DNA of 64,000 bases from DAOUBP01 sp034432655 (GTDB lineage: Bacteria > Chloroflexota > Anaerolineae > CG2-30-64-16), in assembly GCA_034432655.1 (NCBI GenBank), contig DAOUBP010000157.1, positions 62,001 to 126,000 of the forward strand, given 5' to 3'. The notes beneath the pieces were generated by a model. The model ran no database searches, was not told the DNA's origin, and was given only the letters and a program-made list of their open reading frames with translations. Position numbers and translations under genes: made by a program. Positions within the stretch are counted from its first letter, which is position 1; each line of letters begins with the position of its first letter. This document shows, in pieces, positions 49,429 to 59,555 of this stretch.

Positions 49429-51342
49429 ATGGGTAGAATCGTCGGCATTGATTTAGGCACCACGAACTCGGTGGTGGCTGTTATGGAGGGTGGGGAACCG
49501 GTCGTTATCCCCAGCGCAGAAGGATCCCGGTTGTTCCCGTCGGTCGTGGCGGTCAACCCCAAGACGGGCGAGCGCATGGTCGGCCAGGTGGCGCGGCGTC
49601 AGGCCATCACCAATCCTGACAACACCATCTTCTCCGTCAAGCGCTTGATGGGGCGGCGCTTCAACGACCCCGAGGTGGTCAAGGCGCGCAAGGTGCTGCC
49701 CTACAAGATTATCGAACACACCAACGGCGACGCGTGGGTGATCATGGGCGGCCGCGAGTACAGCCCGCCCGAGATCTCGGCCATGATTCTGCAGAAGATT
49801 AAGGCCGATGCCGAAGCGTACCTGGGCGAGCCGGTCACCGAGGCCGTGATCACCGTGCCGGCCTACTTCAACGACAGCCAGCGCCAGGCCACCAAGGACG
49901 CGGGCAAGATCGCCGGGCTGGACGTCAAGCGGATCATCAACGAGCCCACCGCCTCCGCGCTGGCCTATGGCCTGGATAAGAAGGTGGACCAGAAGATCGC
50001 GGTCTACGACCTGGGCGGCGGCACCTTTGACATCTCGATCCTGGATGTGGGTGAGGGGGTGTTCCAGGTGCTCAGCACCAACGGCGACACCTTCCTGGGC
50101 GGCGACGACTTCGACCAGCGCATCATCAACTGGATCTGCGACGAGTTCAAAAAGGAGCAGGGCATTGATCTGCGCAGCGACCGCATGGCGCTGCAGCGCC
50201 TGAAGGAGGCGGCCGAGAAGGCCAAGATCGAGCTCTCCACGGTGCTACAGACGGAGATCAACCTGCCGTTCATCACCGCCGACGCCAGCGGCCCCAAACA
50301 CCTGCAGATGACCCTCACCCGGTCCAAGCTGGAACAGTTGACGGCCGACCTCATTGAGCGCACCATCGAGCCGTGCCGACAGGCGCTGGCCGATGCCAAA
50401 CTCAAACCCAGCGACATCGCCGAGGTCGTCCTGGTGGGCGGCATGACCCGCATGCCCGCGGTGCAAGAGGCGGTGCGCCGCTTCTTCGGCCGCGAGCCGC
50501 ACAAAGGGGTGAATCCCGACGAGGTGGTGGCCATCGGCGCTGCGATTCAGGCCGGGGTGCTGGGCGGCCAGGTGAAGGATATCCTGCTCCTGGACGTCAC
50601 CCCGCTGACCCTGTCCATCGAGACGCTGGGGGGCGTGGCGACGCCCATGATCGAACGCAACACCACCATCCCGACCAAGAAGACCCAGATCTTCTCCACC
50701 GCGAGCGACATGCAGACCGAAGTCGAGATCGTGGTGACACAAGGCGAGCGCCCTCTGGCGCGCGACAACAAGCTGCTGGGCAACTTCCGTCTGACGGGCA
50801 TCCCGCCGGCCCCGCGCGGGGTACCGCAGATCGAGGTCACTTTCGACATTGACGCCGACGGCATCCTCCACGTCAGCGCCAAGGACAAGGCCACCGGCCG
50901 CGAGCAAAGCATCAAAATCACGGCCTCCAGCGGCCTGTCCAAGGAACAGGTGGAGCAGATGATCAAGGATGCCGAGCGCCATGCCGAAGAGGACCGCAAA
51001 CGCAAGGCCCAGATCGAAGCGCGCAACCGCGCGGATAACGCCCATTACCAGGTGCAAAAGTTCCTCCAAGACAACAGCGACAAGCTGTCCGACGCGGACA
51101 AGAAGACACTCCAGGAACAGATGGACGCGGTCAAAAGCGCGCTGGATCGCAACGCCAGCACAGAGGAGCTGGAGCGCGCCACCGACCGGCTGATGGATGA
51201 ATGGCAGAAGGTGGGCGCCAAGATGTACCAGGCAGCCGGCGGCCCGACCCCGCCGGGCGGTGACGGCGGGCCTTTCGGCGGCGGCCCCCAAGCCGGCCCC
51301 AGCGGCGAAGATGTGGTGGATGGAGAATATCGGAAGGTGTGA
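49429..51342 (+). CDS. dnaK: Chaperone DnaK (Hsp70)
   Basis: The 637-residue protein has the nucleotide-binding domain ([68 protein letters not shown]), the linker [18 protein letters not shown], the substrate-binding beta domain, a helical lid, and a Gly/Pro-rich tail ending [10 protein letters not shown]. All ATPase residues are present. GAAGGAG lies about 10 nt before the ATG. No dnaJ follows, which differs from the common grpE-dnaK-dnaJ order. A terminator lies about 70 nt downstream. Confidence 0.98.
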   Translation: MGRIVGIDLGTTNSVVAVMEGGEPVVIPSAEGSRLFPSVVAVNPKTGERMVGQVARRQAITNPDNTIFSVKRLMGRRFNDPEVVKARKVLPYKIIEHTNGDAWVIMGGREYSPPEISAMILQKIKADAEAYLGEPVTEAVITVPAYFNDSQRQATKDAGKIAGLDVKRIINEPTASALAYGLDKKVDQKIAVYDLGGGTFDISILDVGEGVFQVLSTNGDTFLGGDDFDQRIINWICDEFKKEQGIDLRSDRMALQRLKEAAEKAKIELSTVLQTEINLPFITADASGPKHLQMTLTRSKLEQLTADLIERTIEPCRQALADAKLKPSDIAEVVLVGGMTRMPAVQEAVRRFFGREPHKGVNPDEVVAIGAAIQAGVLGGQVKDILLLDVTPLTLSIETLGGVATPMIERNTTIPTKKTQIFSTASDMQTEVEIVVTQGERPLARDNKLLGNFRLTGIPPAPRGVPQIEVTFDIDADGILHVSAKDKATGREQSIKITASSGLSKEQVEQMIKDAERHAEEDRKRKAQIEARNRADNAHYQVQKFLQDNSDKLSDADKKTLQEQMDAVKSALDRNASTEELERATDRLMDEWQKVGAKMYQAAGGPTPPGGDGGPFGGGPQAGPSGEDVVDGEYRKV

Positions 51343-51346
51343 GCCT

Positions 51347-51409
51347 GTGAAGACGTGATACGTGGTGCGTGAAGACGTGCTGCGCACTGCGCATTGCGTA
51401 CTACGTCTG
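51347..51409. repeat. Nine-word heptamer train after dnaK
   Basis: Nine consecutive 7-nt words (gtgaaga, cgtgata, cgtggtg, cgtgaag, acgtgct, gcgcact, gcgcatt, gcgtact, acgtctg) fill the gap between the dnaK stop and its terminator. Confidence 0.7.
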
Positions 51410-51411
51410 TG

Positions 51412-51457
51412 CGGCCCTCGGCGCGGGGATGCTCCCCGGTCGGGGGCCGTTGTTTTA
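51412..51457 (+). terminator. Terminator of the hrcA operon
   Basis: The GC-rich hairpin has outer arms cggccc / gggccg and inner arms gcgggg / ctcccc, and is followed by ttgtttta. Confidence 0.8.
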
Positions 51458-51470
51458 TGATTTGAATTTT

Positions 51471-51531
51471 ATCAATCGAGATATGATTTTTATTGATCTC
51501 TATTGACAAAAAATTAACTTCATGCTATACT
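51471..51531 (+). promoter_or_regulatory. AT-rich promoter with dyads for the DUF2089 gene
   Basis: A perfect TTGACA (51503-51508) and TATACT (51526-51531) are spaced by 17 bp. Directly upstream are two interleaved dyads, atcaat/attgat (51471-51497) and gagat/atctc (51478-51500), which may be operator half-sites. The stretch is much more AT-rich than its surroundings. Confidence 0.65.
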
Positions 51532-51560
51532 TTCACATACAGTACACCCTAAGAGTTACC

Positions 51561-51595
51561 GAATACGCGATGCGAAGCACGGAATACGCAACCCA
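51561..51595. repeat. Heptamer train in the DUF2089 leader
   Basis: Five 7-nt words (gaatacg, cgatgcg, aagcacg, gaatacg, caaccca) lie between the promoter and the start codon. Confidence 0.6.
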
Positions 51596-51610
51596 CTTCC
51601 GGAGGCCACC

Positions 51611-52003
51611 ATGTACCTGACCCCATCCAGATGCCCCGTCTGCGGCGAGACGCTGACGGTCACCCGGCTGCACTGCCGGGCGTGCGATACGGCCATCGAG
51701 GGCCGCTATCAGTTTAGCCGGCTGGAGGCGCTGAGCACCGAACAACGCGCCTTCGTGGAACTGTTTGTGCGTTGTGATGGCAAACTGAACTGGGTTGCCC
51801 AGGAACTCAAACTCTCATACCCCACCGTCCGCGCACGGCTGGATGAAGTGATCCGCGCCATGGGATATGAGGTGCGCGAATCACCCCCGGCCGAAGAGAA
51901 ACAACGCCTGGCCGAGCAGCGCCAGGCCATCCTGGACGACCTGGCGGCCGGCAAGATCACCACGGCCGACGCGATCAAACAACTGCAAAGCCTTACCGGA
52001 TGA
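51611..52003 (+). CDS. DUF2089 zinc-ribbon/HTH protein
   Basis: The 130-residue protein starts with a four-Cys zinc ribbon (CPVCGETLTVTRLHCRAC), followed by the DUF2089 signature AIEGRYQFSRLEALSTEQRAF and a helix-turn-helix (LNWVAQELKLSYPTVRARLDEVI). A short C-terminal helix pair (DLAAGKITTADAIKQL) resembles the SHOCT-like motif of the next genes. DUF2089 genes often precede DUF4097/YvlB genes, so it is likely the regulator of this set. GGAGG precedes the ATG by 5 nt. The gene starts 80 nt after a strong promoter. Confidence 0.88.
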   Translation: MYLTPSRCPVCGETLTVTRLHCRACDTAIEGRYQFSRLEALSTEQRAFVELFVRCDGKLNWVAQELKLSYPTVRARLDEVIRAMGYEVRESPPAEEKQRLAEQRQAILDDLAAGKITTADAIKQLQSLTG

Positions 52004-52040
52004 CTGCCGGCCGCATATGTCGCGTTGAAGGAGGAAAACG

Positions 52041-53297
52041 ATGAACGCCAACTTGACCTACCCTGCGGAGGGGATCAGCCGCCTGATTATCGAGCTTTTG
52101 GCGCGCGATGCCGTGGTCCGGGGCGTGCCTGATGCCACGGCCATCCAGATCACCTGCACCGTTGCAGAACGCGGCGAGGAGCCCCGCTTCGTCTCTGAAG
52201 CCCAGGCTGTCCGGTTCAGCGGTGGGGCTGCCGTCCGCGTCCTGATCCCGGCGCACATGGCTTTGACCATTCGCGAAGCGTCGGGCGACTTGCGCCTGCA
52301 AGGCCTGGCCGGCCCTGTTGATCTGGAGGCGGTGCGCGGCGATGCGCGGCTGGAAGAGCTCGCCGGGCAGGTCCTGTTGAACCAGGCCGATGCCGACCTG
52401 CGCGTCGAACGCGTGGCCGAGCTGCGCATCGCAGCCGGATGCCAGGGCGATGTCCGTTTCGTGGATGGCGGCCTCTTCTCCGCCGCGACAGTGGCCGGTG
52501 ACCTGCGCGTGGTCAACGCCGGCCGCGTCGAGGTCGGCATCCTTCATGGCGACCTGTGGGCCGAAAAAGTCGCCGGCGCAGTAACCGTCGAGCGGGCGGC
52601 CGGAGACGCGCGGCTGAGCGACATCCACGGGCCGGTGACTTTGCAGGCCGTGGCCGGTGACCTGCGGGCGCAAGGGCTGAACGCCGGGCTGACAGCCGGC
52701 CGGATCAACGGCGACGTGCTGCTCGGCGGGCCCTTCACTGCCGGCAGCGAGTACGCCCTGGTGGCCGACGGCGATATCCATCTGGACCTGCCCGCCGACG
52801 CCGATGCGCTGCTGGCCGTCCGGGCCGGTGGCCGTATCCGCTCTGACCTTTCTCTCACGCCGGCTGCGGATGGCACCCCCACCTTCTCGGCCACGCTGGG
52901 CCAGGGCGCATGCCGCATCTTACTGACCGGCCGCGGGGATGTACGCATCACCCAGGAAGGCGCGCCGAAAAAAGCTAAGACCTCCTATCGCGATGAGCCG
53001 TTCACCGAGCTGGGCAACCTGGGCGAGCGCATCCGCCAACAGGTAGCCGCCTCGCTGGCGGCCGCGGGCATCAACATCGAGACAGGCGAGCGGTCCTGGT
53101 CGTGGGGCTGGAACTATGGCCGCCGTGGACGTAGCCCAATACCGCCGGAACCGCCCAGGCCGCCTTCGCCGCCCGAGCGCCCCAAAGCGCCCCCGCGCGC
53201 CACAACCGAGGAGCAATTGGCCATCCTGAAGATGGTCGAGGAGGGGCGCATCACACCGGAGGAGGCCGACCGGTTGCTGCGCGCGTTAGGCGCTTAA
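52041..53297 (+). CDS. DUF4097-like beta-helix protein with SHOCT-like C-terminus
   Basis: The 418-residue protein has many short repeats of G-D-L-R/A-x-x-L/V-x-G type (SGDLRLQGLAGPVDLEAVRGDARLE; shown in parts) forming a beta-helix typical of DUF4097 adhesin-like domains (about 60-290). A Pro-rich segment (PIPPEPPRPPSPPERPKAPP) leads to a last 30-residue hairpin, TEEQLAILKMVEEGRITPEE, seen again in the next small gene. No signal peptide is present, so it is cytoplasmic. Homologues (YvlB) belong to membrane-stress operons in Bacillus. It lies 37 nt after the DUF2089 gene. Confidence 0.8.
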   Translation: MNANLTYPAEGISRLIIELLARDAVVRGVPDATAIQITCTVAERGEEPRFVSEAQAVRFSGGAAVRVLIPAHMALTIREASGDLRLQGLAGPVDLEAVRGDARLEELAGQVLLNQADADLRVERVAELRIAAGCQGDVRFVDGGLFSAATVAGDLRVVNAGRVEVGILHGDLWAEKVAGAVTVERAAGDARLSDIHGPVTLQAVAGDLRAQGLNAGLTAGRINGDVLLGGPFTAGSEYALVADGDIHLDLPADADALLAVRAGGRIRSDLSLTPAADGTPTFSATLGQGACRILLTGRGDVRITQEGAPKKAKTSYRDEPFTELGNLGERIRQQVAASLAAAGINIETGERSWSWGWNYGRRGRSPIPPEPPRPPSPPERPKAPPRATTEEQLAILKMVEEGRITPEEADRLLRALGA

Positions 53298-53351
53298 AGC
53301 AGCATCGGGTACAATGGTGGACAAAACAGCAACTGAGCGAGGGCACAGATC

Positions 53352-54371
53352 GTGGCATCCTATACCTTCGTCGGCGCTCGAACGCCGCGCAGCGGCCTCC
53401 AGCCGTTCGACCCTGCCCGTCACATGTTCCAGGTGGCGGATCTGGTCGCCCAGGTCTTTGCCGCAGAGCTGGACGCCAAGGGACGCCAGGCATTGCGGGA
53501 AATGCGCTGGGTGGGCCGGCTCAGCCCGGTGATGGGCAGCATGTTGACCATGGCCCTGCTGAACGAAGATTTCACCGGCCATGTCTGGCTGGAAGAAGGC
53601 CGCGTGGTGGGCAACGTCACCCTGCAGCAGGCCGACATGTCGGGTTTCCGCTGGCGCATCAGCAATGTCGCCGTGGCGCCCTCTTACCGCGGCCGTGGTA
53701 TCGGCCGGGCTTTGGTGCAAGCCGCCCTGGCCGAAATCGCCGAACGCGGTGGAAGCTGGGCACTGTTGCAAGTGCGCGCCGACAACCAAGTCGCCTATCA
53801 CTTATATCGCGACCTGCGCTTCGAGGATGTCTCACGGGTCGGCCTGTGGCAGCTGACGGCCCCGCGCTGGCAGCCGGAGGAGGCGGCCGGCGACTTGAAG
53901 CTGGAACCGTTGCAGGCCCGGCACGGACGGGAATGGTTGGCGCTGGCCAGGGCAGCCCGCAGTGACCTCGCCCGCTGGTATGAAGAGGTCAGAGCCGAAG
54001 ATTACGTTCTGAGCACGGGCCGGCGGCTGGGCGAGGTGTTGGGCCGGGCAGTCGGCGTGCAGGACGTGGCACGCTGGGGCGTCCGGCGGGAAGGCCGACT
54101 GGTGGCCGCCATCGAGGCCCGCACCGGGCTCTTCGCCGAGCACGACACACTGCGCTTCACCGTCCATCCTGAAGCCCGCGGGCAGGTGGAAAGGCCGCTC
54201 TTGGCCCGGGCGTTGGCCTGGCTGGCCCGGCCTGCTGCGCTGCCGGTGCTGGTCGAGCACGATGGGGAACACCGGGAGGGAGTCGCGGCGCTGGAAGAGG
54301 CAGGCTTCCGGGCCCTGCGCGATCTGATCACCATGCGCCGGGCCGTCTCGCGGGCAGACATCCGCCTGTAG
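53352..54371 (+). CDS. GNAT-family N-acetyltransferase
   Basis: The 339-residue protein has an N-terminal GNAT domain: GHVWLEEGRVVGNVTLQQAD, ISNVAVAPSYRGRGIGRALV (acetyl-CoA pyrophosphate loop, about 108-125) and ADNQVAYHLYRDLRFEDVSR. A second, degenerate GNAT-like half follows (FTVHPEARGQVERPLLARAL; LVEHDGEHREGVAALEEAGF). The acceptor is unknown. It starts with a GTG, 54 nt after the DUF4097 gene and 15 nt before the SHOCT gene, so it is inside the set although its family is not usually part of it. Confidence 0.85.
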   Translation: MASYTFVGARTPRSGLQPFDPARHMFQVADLVAQVFAAELDAKGRQALREMRWVGRLSPVMGSMLTMALLNEDFTGHVWLEEGRVVGNVTLQQADMSGFRWRISNVAVAPSYRGRGIGRALVQAALAEIAERGGSWALLQVRADNQVAYHLYRDLRFEDVSRVGLWQLTAPRWQPEEAAGDLKLEPLQARHGREWLALARAARSDLARWYEEVRAEDYVLSTGRRLGEVLGRAVGVQDVARWGVRREGRLVAAIEARTGLFAEHDTLRFTVHPEARGQVERPLLARALAWLARPAALPVLVEHDGEHREGVAALEEAGFRALRDLITMRRAVSRADIRL

Positions 54372-54386
54372 CTGGGAGGAGGGGAC

Positions 54387-54761
54387 ATGACGACTGCCGA
54401 AGAACGGATGAAGATCCTGAAAATGATCGCCGACAAGCAGATTACCGCCGAGGAGGGCGCCCGCCTGTTAGAGGCATTACGCGCCGCCGATGCCGAGCCC
54501 CAAGACCGCGCGCAGCCGCCCAAGGCCCGGTGGCTGCGGGTGCGGGTCACCGAGCGCGCTACCGGCCGTGTCAAACTGAACGTGACCATCCCGATCGGAC
54601 TGGTAGATGTGGGGCTGAAGATGGGCGCGCGGTTTGCGCCGGAAATGGCGGGGATGGACATCAGCGCGATCGAAGCCGCGCTGCGCGACGGGATTCGCGG
54701 CCGCATCATCGAAGTGGACGACGAAAAGGACGATGAGCGGGTCGAGATCTTCATGGAATAG
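54387..54761 (+). CDS. SHOCT-like small protein
   Basis: The 124-residue protein starts with the helical hairpin TAEERMKILKMIADKQITAEE, closely matching the C-terminus of the DUF4097 protein upstream, and continues with a beta segment (WLRVRVTERATGRVKLNVTIP) and an acidic tail. The hairpin is the SHOCT-like oligomerisation motif of YvlB-type proteins. GGGAGGAGG precedes the ATG. It shares an operon with the YvlD gene 20 nt downstream. Confidence 0.8.
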   Translation: MTTAEERMKILKMIADKQITAEEGARLLEALRAADAEPQDRAQPPKARWLRVRVTERATGRVKLNVTIPIGLVDVGLKMGARFAPEMAGMDISAIEAALRDGIRGRIIEVDDEKDDERVEIFME

Positions 54762-54781
54762 CGTCAAGGAGAAAAGAAGCG

Positions 54782-55144
54782 ATGAGGTTTTTGATCCGCC
54801 TGTTGATCAACGCGGCCGCGTTGTGGACGGCCAGCGCCCTGGTGCCCGGGGTCCATCACGAGGGCGGCTGGATCGCCCTCCTCTTCGTGGCGTTGGTGTT
54901 CGGTGTTCTGAACGCTTTGATCCGGCCTGTGCTGACCCTGTTGAGCTGCCCCCTGTTGATCCTGACATTAGGGCTGTTCACGTTGGTGCTGAACGCAGCC
55001 ATGCTCCTGCTGACGAGCGCCGTGTCGCGCTGGCTTGGTCTGGGCTTCTATGTTTCAGGTTTCGGCGCGGCATTTTGGGGCGGGCTGGTTGTCAGCATCG
55101 TGAGCTTCTTGCTGTCCGTGTTTGTGCGGGATAGAGAAGACTGA
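54782..55144 (+). CDS. YvlD/phage-holin-4 family membrane protein
   Basis: The 120-residue protein has four membrane helices with the family pattern MRFLIRLLINAAALWTASAL, LLFVALVFGVLNALIRPVL, LLSCPLLILTLGLFTLVLNA and WGGLVVSIVSFLLSVFV. YvlD proteins lie with YvlB in Bacillus and are induced by envelope stress; a holin role is by name only. GGAG is 12 nt before the ATG, after the SHOCT stop. It ends the set, convergent with the ROK gene. Confidence 0.88.
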   Translation: MRFLIRLLINAAALWTASALVPGVHHEGGWIALLFVALVFGVLNALIRPVLTLLSCPLLILTLGLFTLVLNAAMLLLTSAVSRWLGLGFYVSGFGAAFWGGLVVSIVSFLLSVFVRDRED

Positions 55145-55157
55145 TGCGGAACAGCTC

Positions 55158-55228
55158 GGGCAGCAGAGCAGCCCTTCGGCCACGCTTCAGGACGAGGCTT
55201 AAACGTGACGCAAGGCGCTCTGCTGCCC
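55158..55228. other. Long-range 12-bp inverted repeat
   Basis: gggcagcagagc (55158-55169) and gctctgctgccc (55217-55228) can pair across 47 nt between convergent genes, possibly as a shared transcript end. Confidence 0.5.
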
Positions 55229-55247
55229 CAAACCTGCAATGCTCTCA

Positions 55248-56252
55248 TCAAGCGCGCGCCAGCCGCTGGCGCGCATAGACCGCTGCGCCCAACAGCGCAG
55301 CATGATCGGCGAGCCTGGCCGCGGCGATGGCAATTGTCCGGGCATCGCGGCGATTGATGGCGTACTGCCATGCCACCTGCCGGATCGGCTCCAGGAAGTC
55401 CTCCCCCATGGCTTCAACCACCCCGCCGCCCAGGATCACGGCCTGCGGGTCCACGAAGTTGATCACCGAGGCCACCAGCAGCCCCAGGTAGAACTGCGCC
55501 CGGCTCATGACCTCTGTCACCAGGGGATCGTGGCGGCGATACGCCTCGGCCAGCACGCCGCTGGTAAGGCGATCGCGGCCGTCTTTCTTGATCAGCGCCG
55601 GCACAATGCTCTCGCGCCCGGCCTTGATCCCCGCCCAGACATCACGTTCAATGGCCGTGCGGCTGGCCAGCGCCTCGGCACAACCCCGGTTGCCGCACCC
55701 ACACACCGGGCCATCGGCCAGCAGGATCATATGTCCGATCTCGGCAGCGGTCTTATGGCTGCCCTGCCAGAGCTTGCCGCCCAGGACCAACCCGCCGCCG
55801 ATGCCGGTGCCCACGAAAATGCCCACCACGTCATCGAAGCCCTTGCCGGCGCCCAGGGCGTGTTCGCCCAACGTGCCCAGGTTCACGTCGTTCTCGATGT
55901 ACACCGGGACGCCGCCCAGCCGCTCGCTGAGCAGGCGCGCGAAAGGCACTTCCTCCCAGCCGGCCATGTTGGGCGCATAACGCACCACCCCGGTGTCAGG
56001 GTTCAGCACACCCGGCGCGCCCGAGCAAACAGCCGCTACTTCTTCCAGGGATATGCCCGCATCCTTGACCGCGTCGTTGACGGTCTTGGCAATGCGGTCC
56101 ACCACGCCCTCGACCCCGGCCTCAGGCTTAGTCGCCCGTTTGGCTACCCCCAGCACCTTGCCGTCGGCCGCCACCACACCGGCCAGCACTTTGGTGCCGC
56201 CCAGGTCTACACCGATCACCGGTTTGTTGTTAGAAGCCTGTTTGCCCATCAT
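55248..56252 (-). CDS. ROK-family sugar kinase (glucokinase type)
   Basis: The 334-residue protein has the ROK pattern: ATP site VIGVDLGGTKVLAGVV, GAPGVLNPDTGVVRYAPN, the sugar-binding ENDVNLGTLGEHALG with the catalytic Asp, GTGIGGGLVLGGKLWQG and the zinc motif EIGHMILLADGPVCGCGNRGCAE. Three conserved cysteines and a His form the zinc site. It most likely phosphorylates glucose, which would connect to the amylases of this window. Two successive ATGs are possible at the start. Confidence 0.92.
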   Translation of the reverse strand: MMGKQASNNKPVIGVDLGGTKVLAGVVAADGKVLGVAKRATKPEAGVEGVVDRIAKTVNDAVKDAGISLEEVAAVCSGAPGVLNPDTGVVRYAPNMAGWEEVPFARLLSERLGGVPVYIENDVNLGTLGEHALGAGKGFDDVVGIFVGTGIGGGLVLGGKLWQGSHKTAAEIGHMILLADGPVCGCGNRGCAEALASRTAIERDVWAGIKAGRESIVPALIKKDGRDRLTSGVLAEAYRRHDPLVTEVMSRAQFYLGLLVASVINFVDPQAVILGGGVVEAMGEDFLEPIRQVAWQYAINRRDARTIAIAAARLADHAALLGAAVYARQRLARA

Positions 56253-56480
56253 GAACCCCCGTCACTGTAGGGGCAACTCCTGCGAAGTTGCCCCTGCCTG
56301 AAATATCCGCTTACGTGTCAGGCACTCTGGAAGTGCCCGGCGCGCGAGAGGTGCGAAACGCTCTGAACAGCCATCGGCAGGCACATTATAACGAGATACA
56401 AAGCTGAGACAAAACGCGGGTCCGCGCCCGCTGTTCTCGAGCAAGCGCGGGCGTCCGGGCGGGACGGGGTTAAGGCACGC

Positions 56481-56515
56481 AAAAGGGCCGGCCGCAGTAC
56501 GCGGCACGGCCCTTC
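56481..56515 (-). terminator. Terminator of the HMGCS-thiolase-DUF35 operon
   Basis: The arms aagggccg / cggccctt and gccgc / gcggc, with one extra base on one side and a small loop, are followed on the minus strand by ttttgcg. It lies about 22 nt past the DUF35 stop. The rest of the spacer up to 56253 contains nothing I can support beyond the leader of the divergent ROK gene. Confidence 0.6.
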
Positions 56516-56536
56516 GCGTTCAAACCGATGTGGGTA

Positions 56537-56941
56537 TTACGCTGCCTGGCGCAGCGGAGGCCGGAACTTGTAACCGTAGAGGATCTGACCCTCGTCACCC
56601 TCCTGGGTCAGTTTGCGGGTGACCATCTCCACGGGCATGCCGATATGGACCTGATCGGTATCCACGTCGGTGAGCTGGGCAGTCACCATCGGGCCTTCGG
56701 CCAGCTTGACCAGCGCCATCGTGTACGGCGCATATTCCTCAAACCCGGCCGGCGCGTTGTACATCGTAGTAAAAGAGAAGACCTCGCCGCGGCCGCTGAG
56801 GGTCGTCCAGCTTTGCTTCTCAGCAGCACAATGCGGACAGACATCGCGCGGCGGGAAGATGTGCTTATGACACGTGTTACAAATCTCGGCCTTCAAACTA
56901 TAGCGCTGTTGACGCGTCCGCCAATTGCGTGGAATAGACAT
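56537..56941 (-). CDS. DUF35 OB-fold/rubredoxin-like zinc-ribbon protein (HMGCS/thiolase partner)
   Basis: The 134-residue protein has an N-terminal helix, a zinc ribbon (C21-NT-C24 ... C35-PH-C38) and a C-terminal OB fold (GEVFSFTTMYNAPAGFEEYAPY, PMVTAQLTDVDTDQVHIGMPVE). DUF35 proteins of archaea form a complex that channels acetoacetyl-CoA between thiolase and HMG-CoA synthase. It is the last gene of the minus-strand series HMGCS, thiolase, DUF35, which supports that role. Start ATG at 56941; the preceding spacer holds octamer repeats. Confidence 0.88.
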   Translation of the reverse strand: MSIPRNWRTRQQRYSLKAEICNTCHKHIFPPRDVCPHCAAEKQSWTTLSGRGEVFSFTTMYNAPAGFEEYAPYTMALVKLAEGPMVTAQLTDVDTDQVHIGMPVEMVTRKLTQEGDEGQILYGYKFRPPLRQAA

Positions 56942-57140
56942 GATTCACTCCTCTTTATTTCACTATGGTTTTACTCTGCAACATTCGCATTGAACGCGCA
57001 AATGTCAGGTGGCGGAATAGACTCCGCGCTACGCTTCAACCACAAAGCTGGCCTGATTGTAGCCCTGTTACCCTTTCAAAAACTGCCAGATTTGCCCGTC
57101 CCAGGTTTCACGAATCATCTGTGATAGGTTTTGATAGGTT

Positions 57141-57188
57141 GCGAATCGGCGAATCAACGAATGGCAAACGGGCAAATCAGCGAATCTC
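57141..57188. repeat. Octamer train between thiolase and DUF35 genes
   Basis: Six consecutive 8-nt words (gcgaatcg, gcgaatca, acgaatgg, caaacggg, caaatcag, cgaatctc) follow a doubled tgatagg word at 57122-57138. The 278-bp spacer between the two genes holds no other feature I can support. Confidence 0.6.
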
Positions 57189-57219
57189 GAATCTTCAATT
57201 CTCAATCTATCTTGTGCGT

Positions 57220-58368
<1,149 letters not shown>

Positions 58369-58375
58369 TTTCCCC

Positions 58376-59425
58376 TCAACTCATCTGCAGCTTACGCCGA
58401 TACCGCGCATAGGTGGCATAATCAATCACTTTGCGGCGGGCGATGTACTCTTGCGTCTTGGGCGCACGATCCTGGGCCCCCACAATGCGGTCGGTCACCC
58501 GGATAGAGAAAGCATCGGAGCCGGCGCCGGAACCGAACGACACCATAAAGATGCGATCGCCCGGTTTGGCCTCGTCCAGGATGGCGGTCAGGCCGATCAG
58601 CGAAGAGCCGGCATAGGTGTTGCCGATCACCGGCACCAACAACCCGGCCTTGATCTGCTCGGGCGTGAACCCCAACATCTGAGCCGCCCGCTGCGGGAAC
58701 TTGGTGTTTGGCTGATGGAAGACCGCATACTGATAATCGCTGGGTTGGGTCCCCAGCTCGGACATCAGCGCCCTGGCTGCGCTCAAGATGTGCTCGAAGT
58801 AGGCGGGCTCGCCGGTGAAACGATGGCCATGGCTGGGATAATGCGCGTAGGCCCGCCGCCAGAAGTCGGGGGTATCGGTCACATGGGATAAAGAAGCCTC
58901 GTAGACGGCCAACGACTCCTCAGCGGGGCCCAGGATGAAAGCCGCGCCGCCAGACGCCGCAGTGTACTCCAGGTGATCGCCGGGGCGGCCCTGGGCCGTG
59001 TCCATGCCGATGGCCAACACGTACCGTCCCATCCCCGAGCCGACGATGCCCATGCCGGCCACGATGGCCTCGCTGCCCGCTTTGCACGCGAACTCCAGAT
59101 CAGCTGCCTGCACGTAGGGCGTGGCGCCGATGGCCTCGGCCACGATGGTGGAGGTCGGTTTCACAGCATACGGGTGCGACTCGCTGCCGACCCACACCGC
59201 CCGCAGCTGGGTGGGATCAATCTGGGCGCGCGCCAGCGCGTTGCGCGCCGCTTCGATGGACATGGTCAATGTGTCTTCATCCAGGCCGGCCACTGCCTTT
59301 TCTTTGATCGGCAGCCCGCCGGAGCTGTCCGACCACACGCGCGCTACTTCGCTGGCCGGCAGCCGATAGCGCGGGACATACGCCCCGTAACCGACAATCC
59401 CTACGTCACGCGCTGGTTTCAGCAT
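58376..59425 (-). CDS. Hydroxymethylglutaryl-CoA synthase, archaeal type
   Basis: The 349-residue protein starts with [20 protein letters not shown], has the nucleophile [15 protein letters not shown] (Cys114), HFEY-like [11 protein letters not shown], the base His in [12 protein letters not shown] and [20 protein letters not shown]. It condenses acetoacetyl-CoA and acetyl-CoA to HMG-CoA, the second step of the mevalonate pathway. The size and motifs match archaeal and Chloroflexota forms, not the larger eukaryotic or firmicute enzymes. A minus-strand promoter lies about 90 nt upstream. Confidence 0.94.
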   Translation of the reverse strand: MLKPARDVGIVGYGAYVPRYRLPASEVARVWSDSSGGLPIKEKAVAGLDEDTLTMSIEAARNALARAQIDPTQLRAVWVGSESHPYAVKPTSTIVAEAIGATPYVQAADLEFACKAGSEAIVAGMGIVGSGMGRYVLAIGMDTAQGRPGDHLEYTAASGGAAFILGPAEESLAVYEASLSHVTDTPDFWRRAYAHYPSHGHRFTGEPAYFEHILSAARALMSELGTQPSDYQYAVFHQPNTKFPQRAAQMLGFTPEQIKAGLLVPVIGNTYAGSSLIGLTAILDEAKPGDRIFMVSFGSGAGSDAFSIRVTDRIVGAQDRAPKTQEYIARRKVIDYATYARYRRKLQMS

Positions 59426-59514
59426 TCTGCACTGCTCCTGAGACCGTTCCGAATTCGATCTGATGGTTGATAATCTAACATGATCGCGCTTAACTCTCGG
59501 TAAGCTGTATAACT

Positions 59515-59544
59515 ATTTTACATGGTTTGTCTATCTTTTGTCAA
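59515..59544 (-). promoter_or_regulatory. Promoter of the HMGCS-thiolase-DUF35 operon
   Basis: On the minus strand a perfect TTGACA (59544-59539) and TAAAAT (59520-59515) are spaced by 18 bp, in an AT-rich spacer just after the HMGCR stop. Confidence 0.7.
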
Positions 59545-59555
59545 ATCCGGCCACT

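Noticed and set aside
54782..55144. Prophage remnant because of the holin-family name
   Set aside because: No other phage gene is present and the neighbours are the YvlB/SHOCT set, so this is the chromosomal YvlD type.
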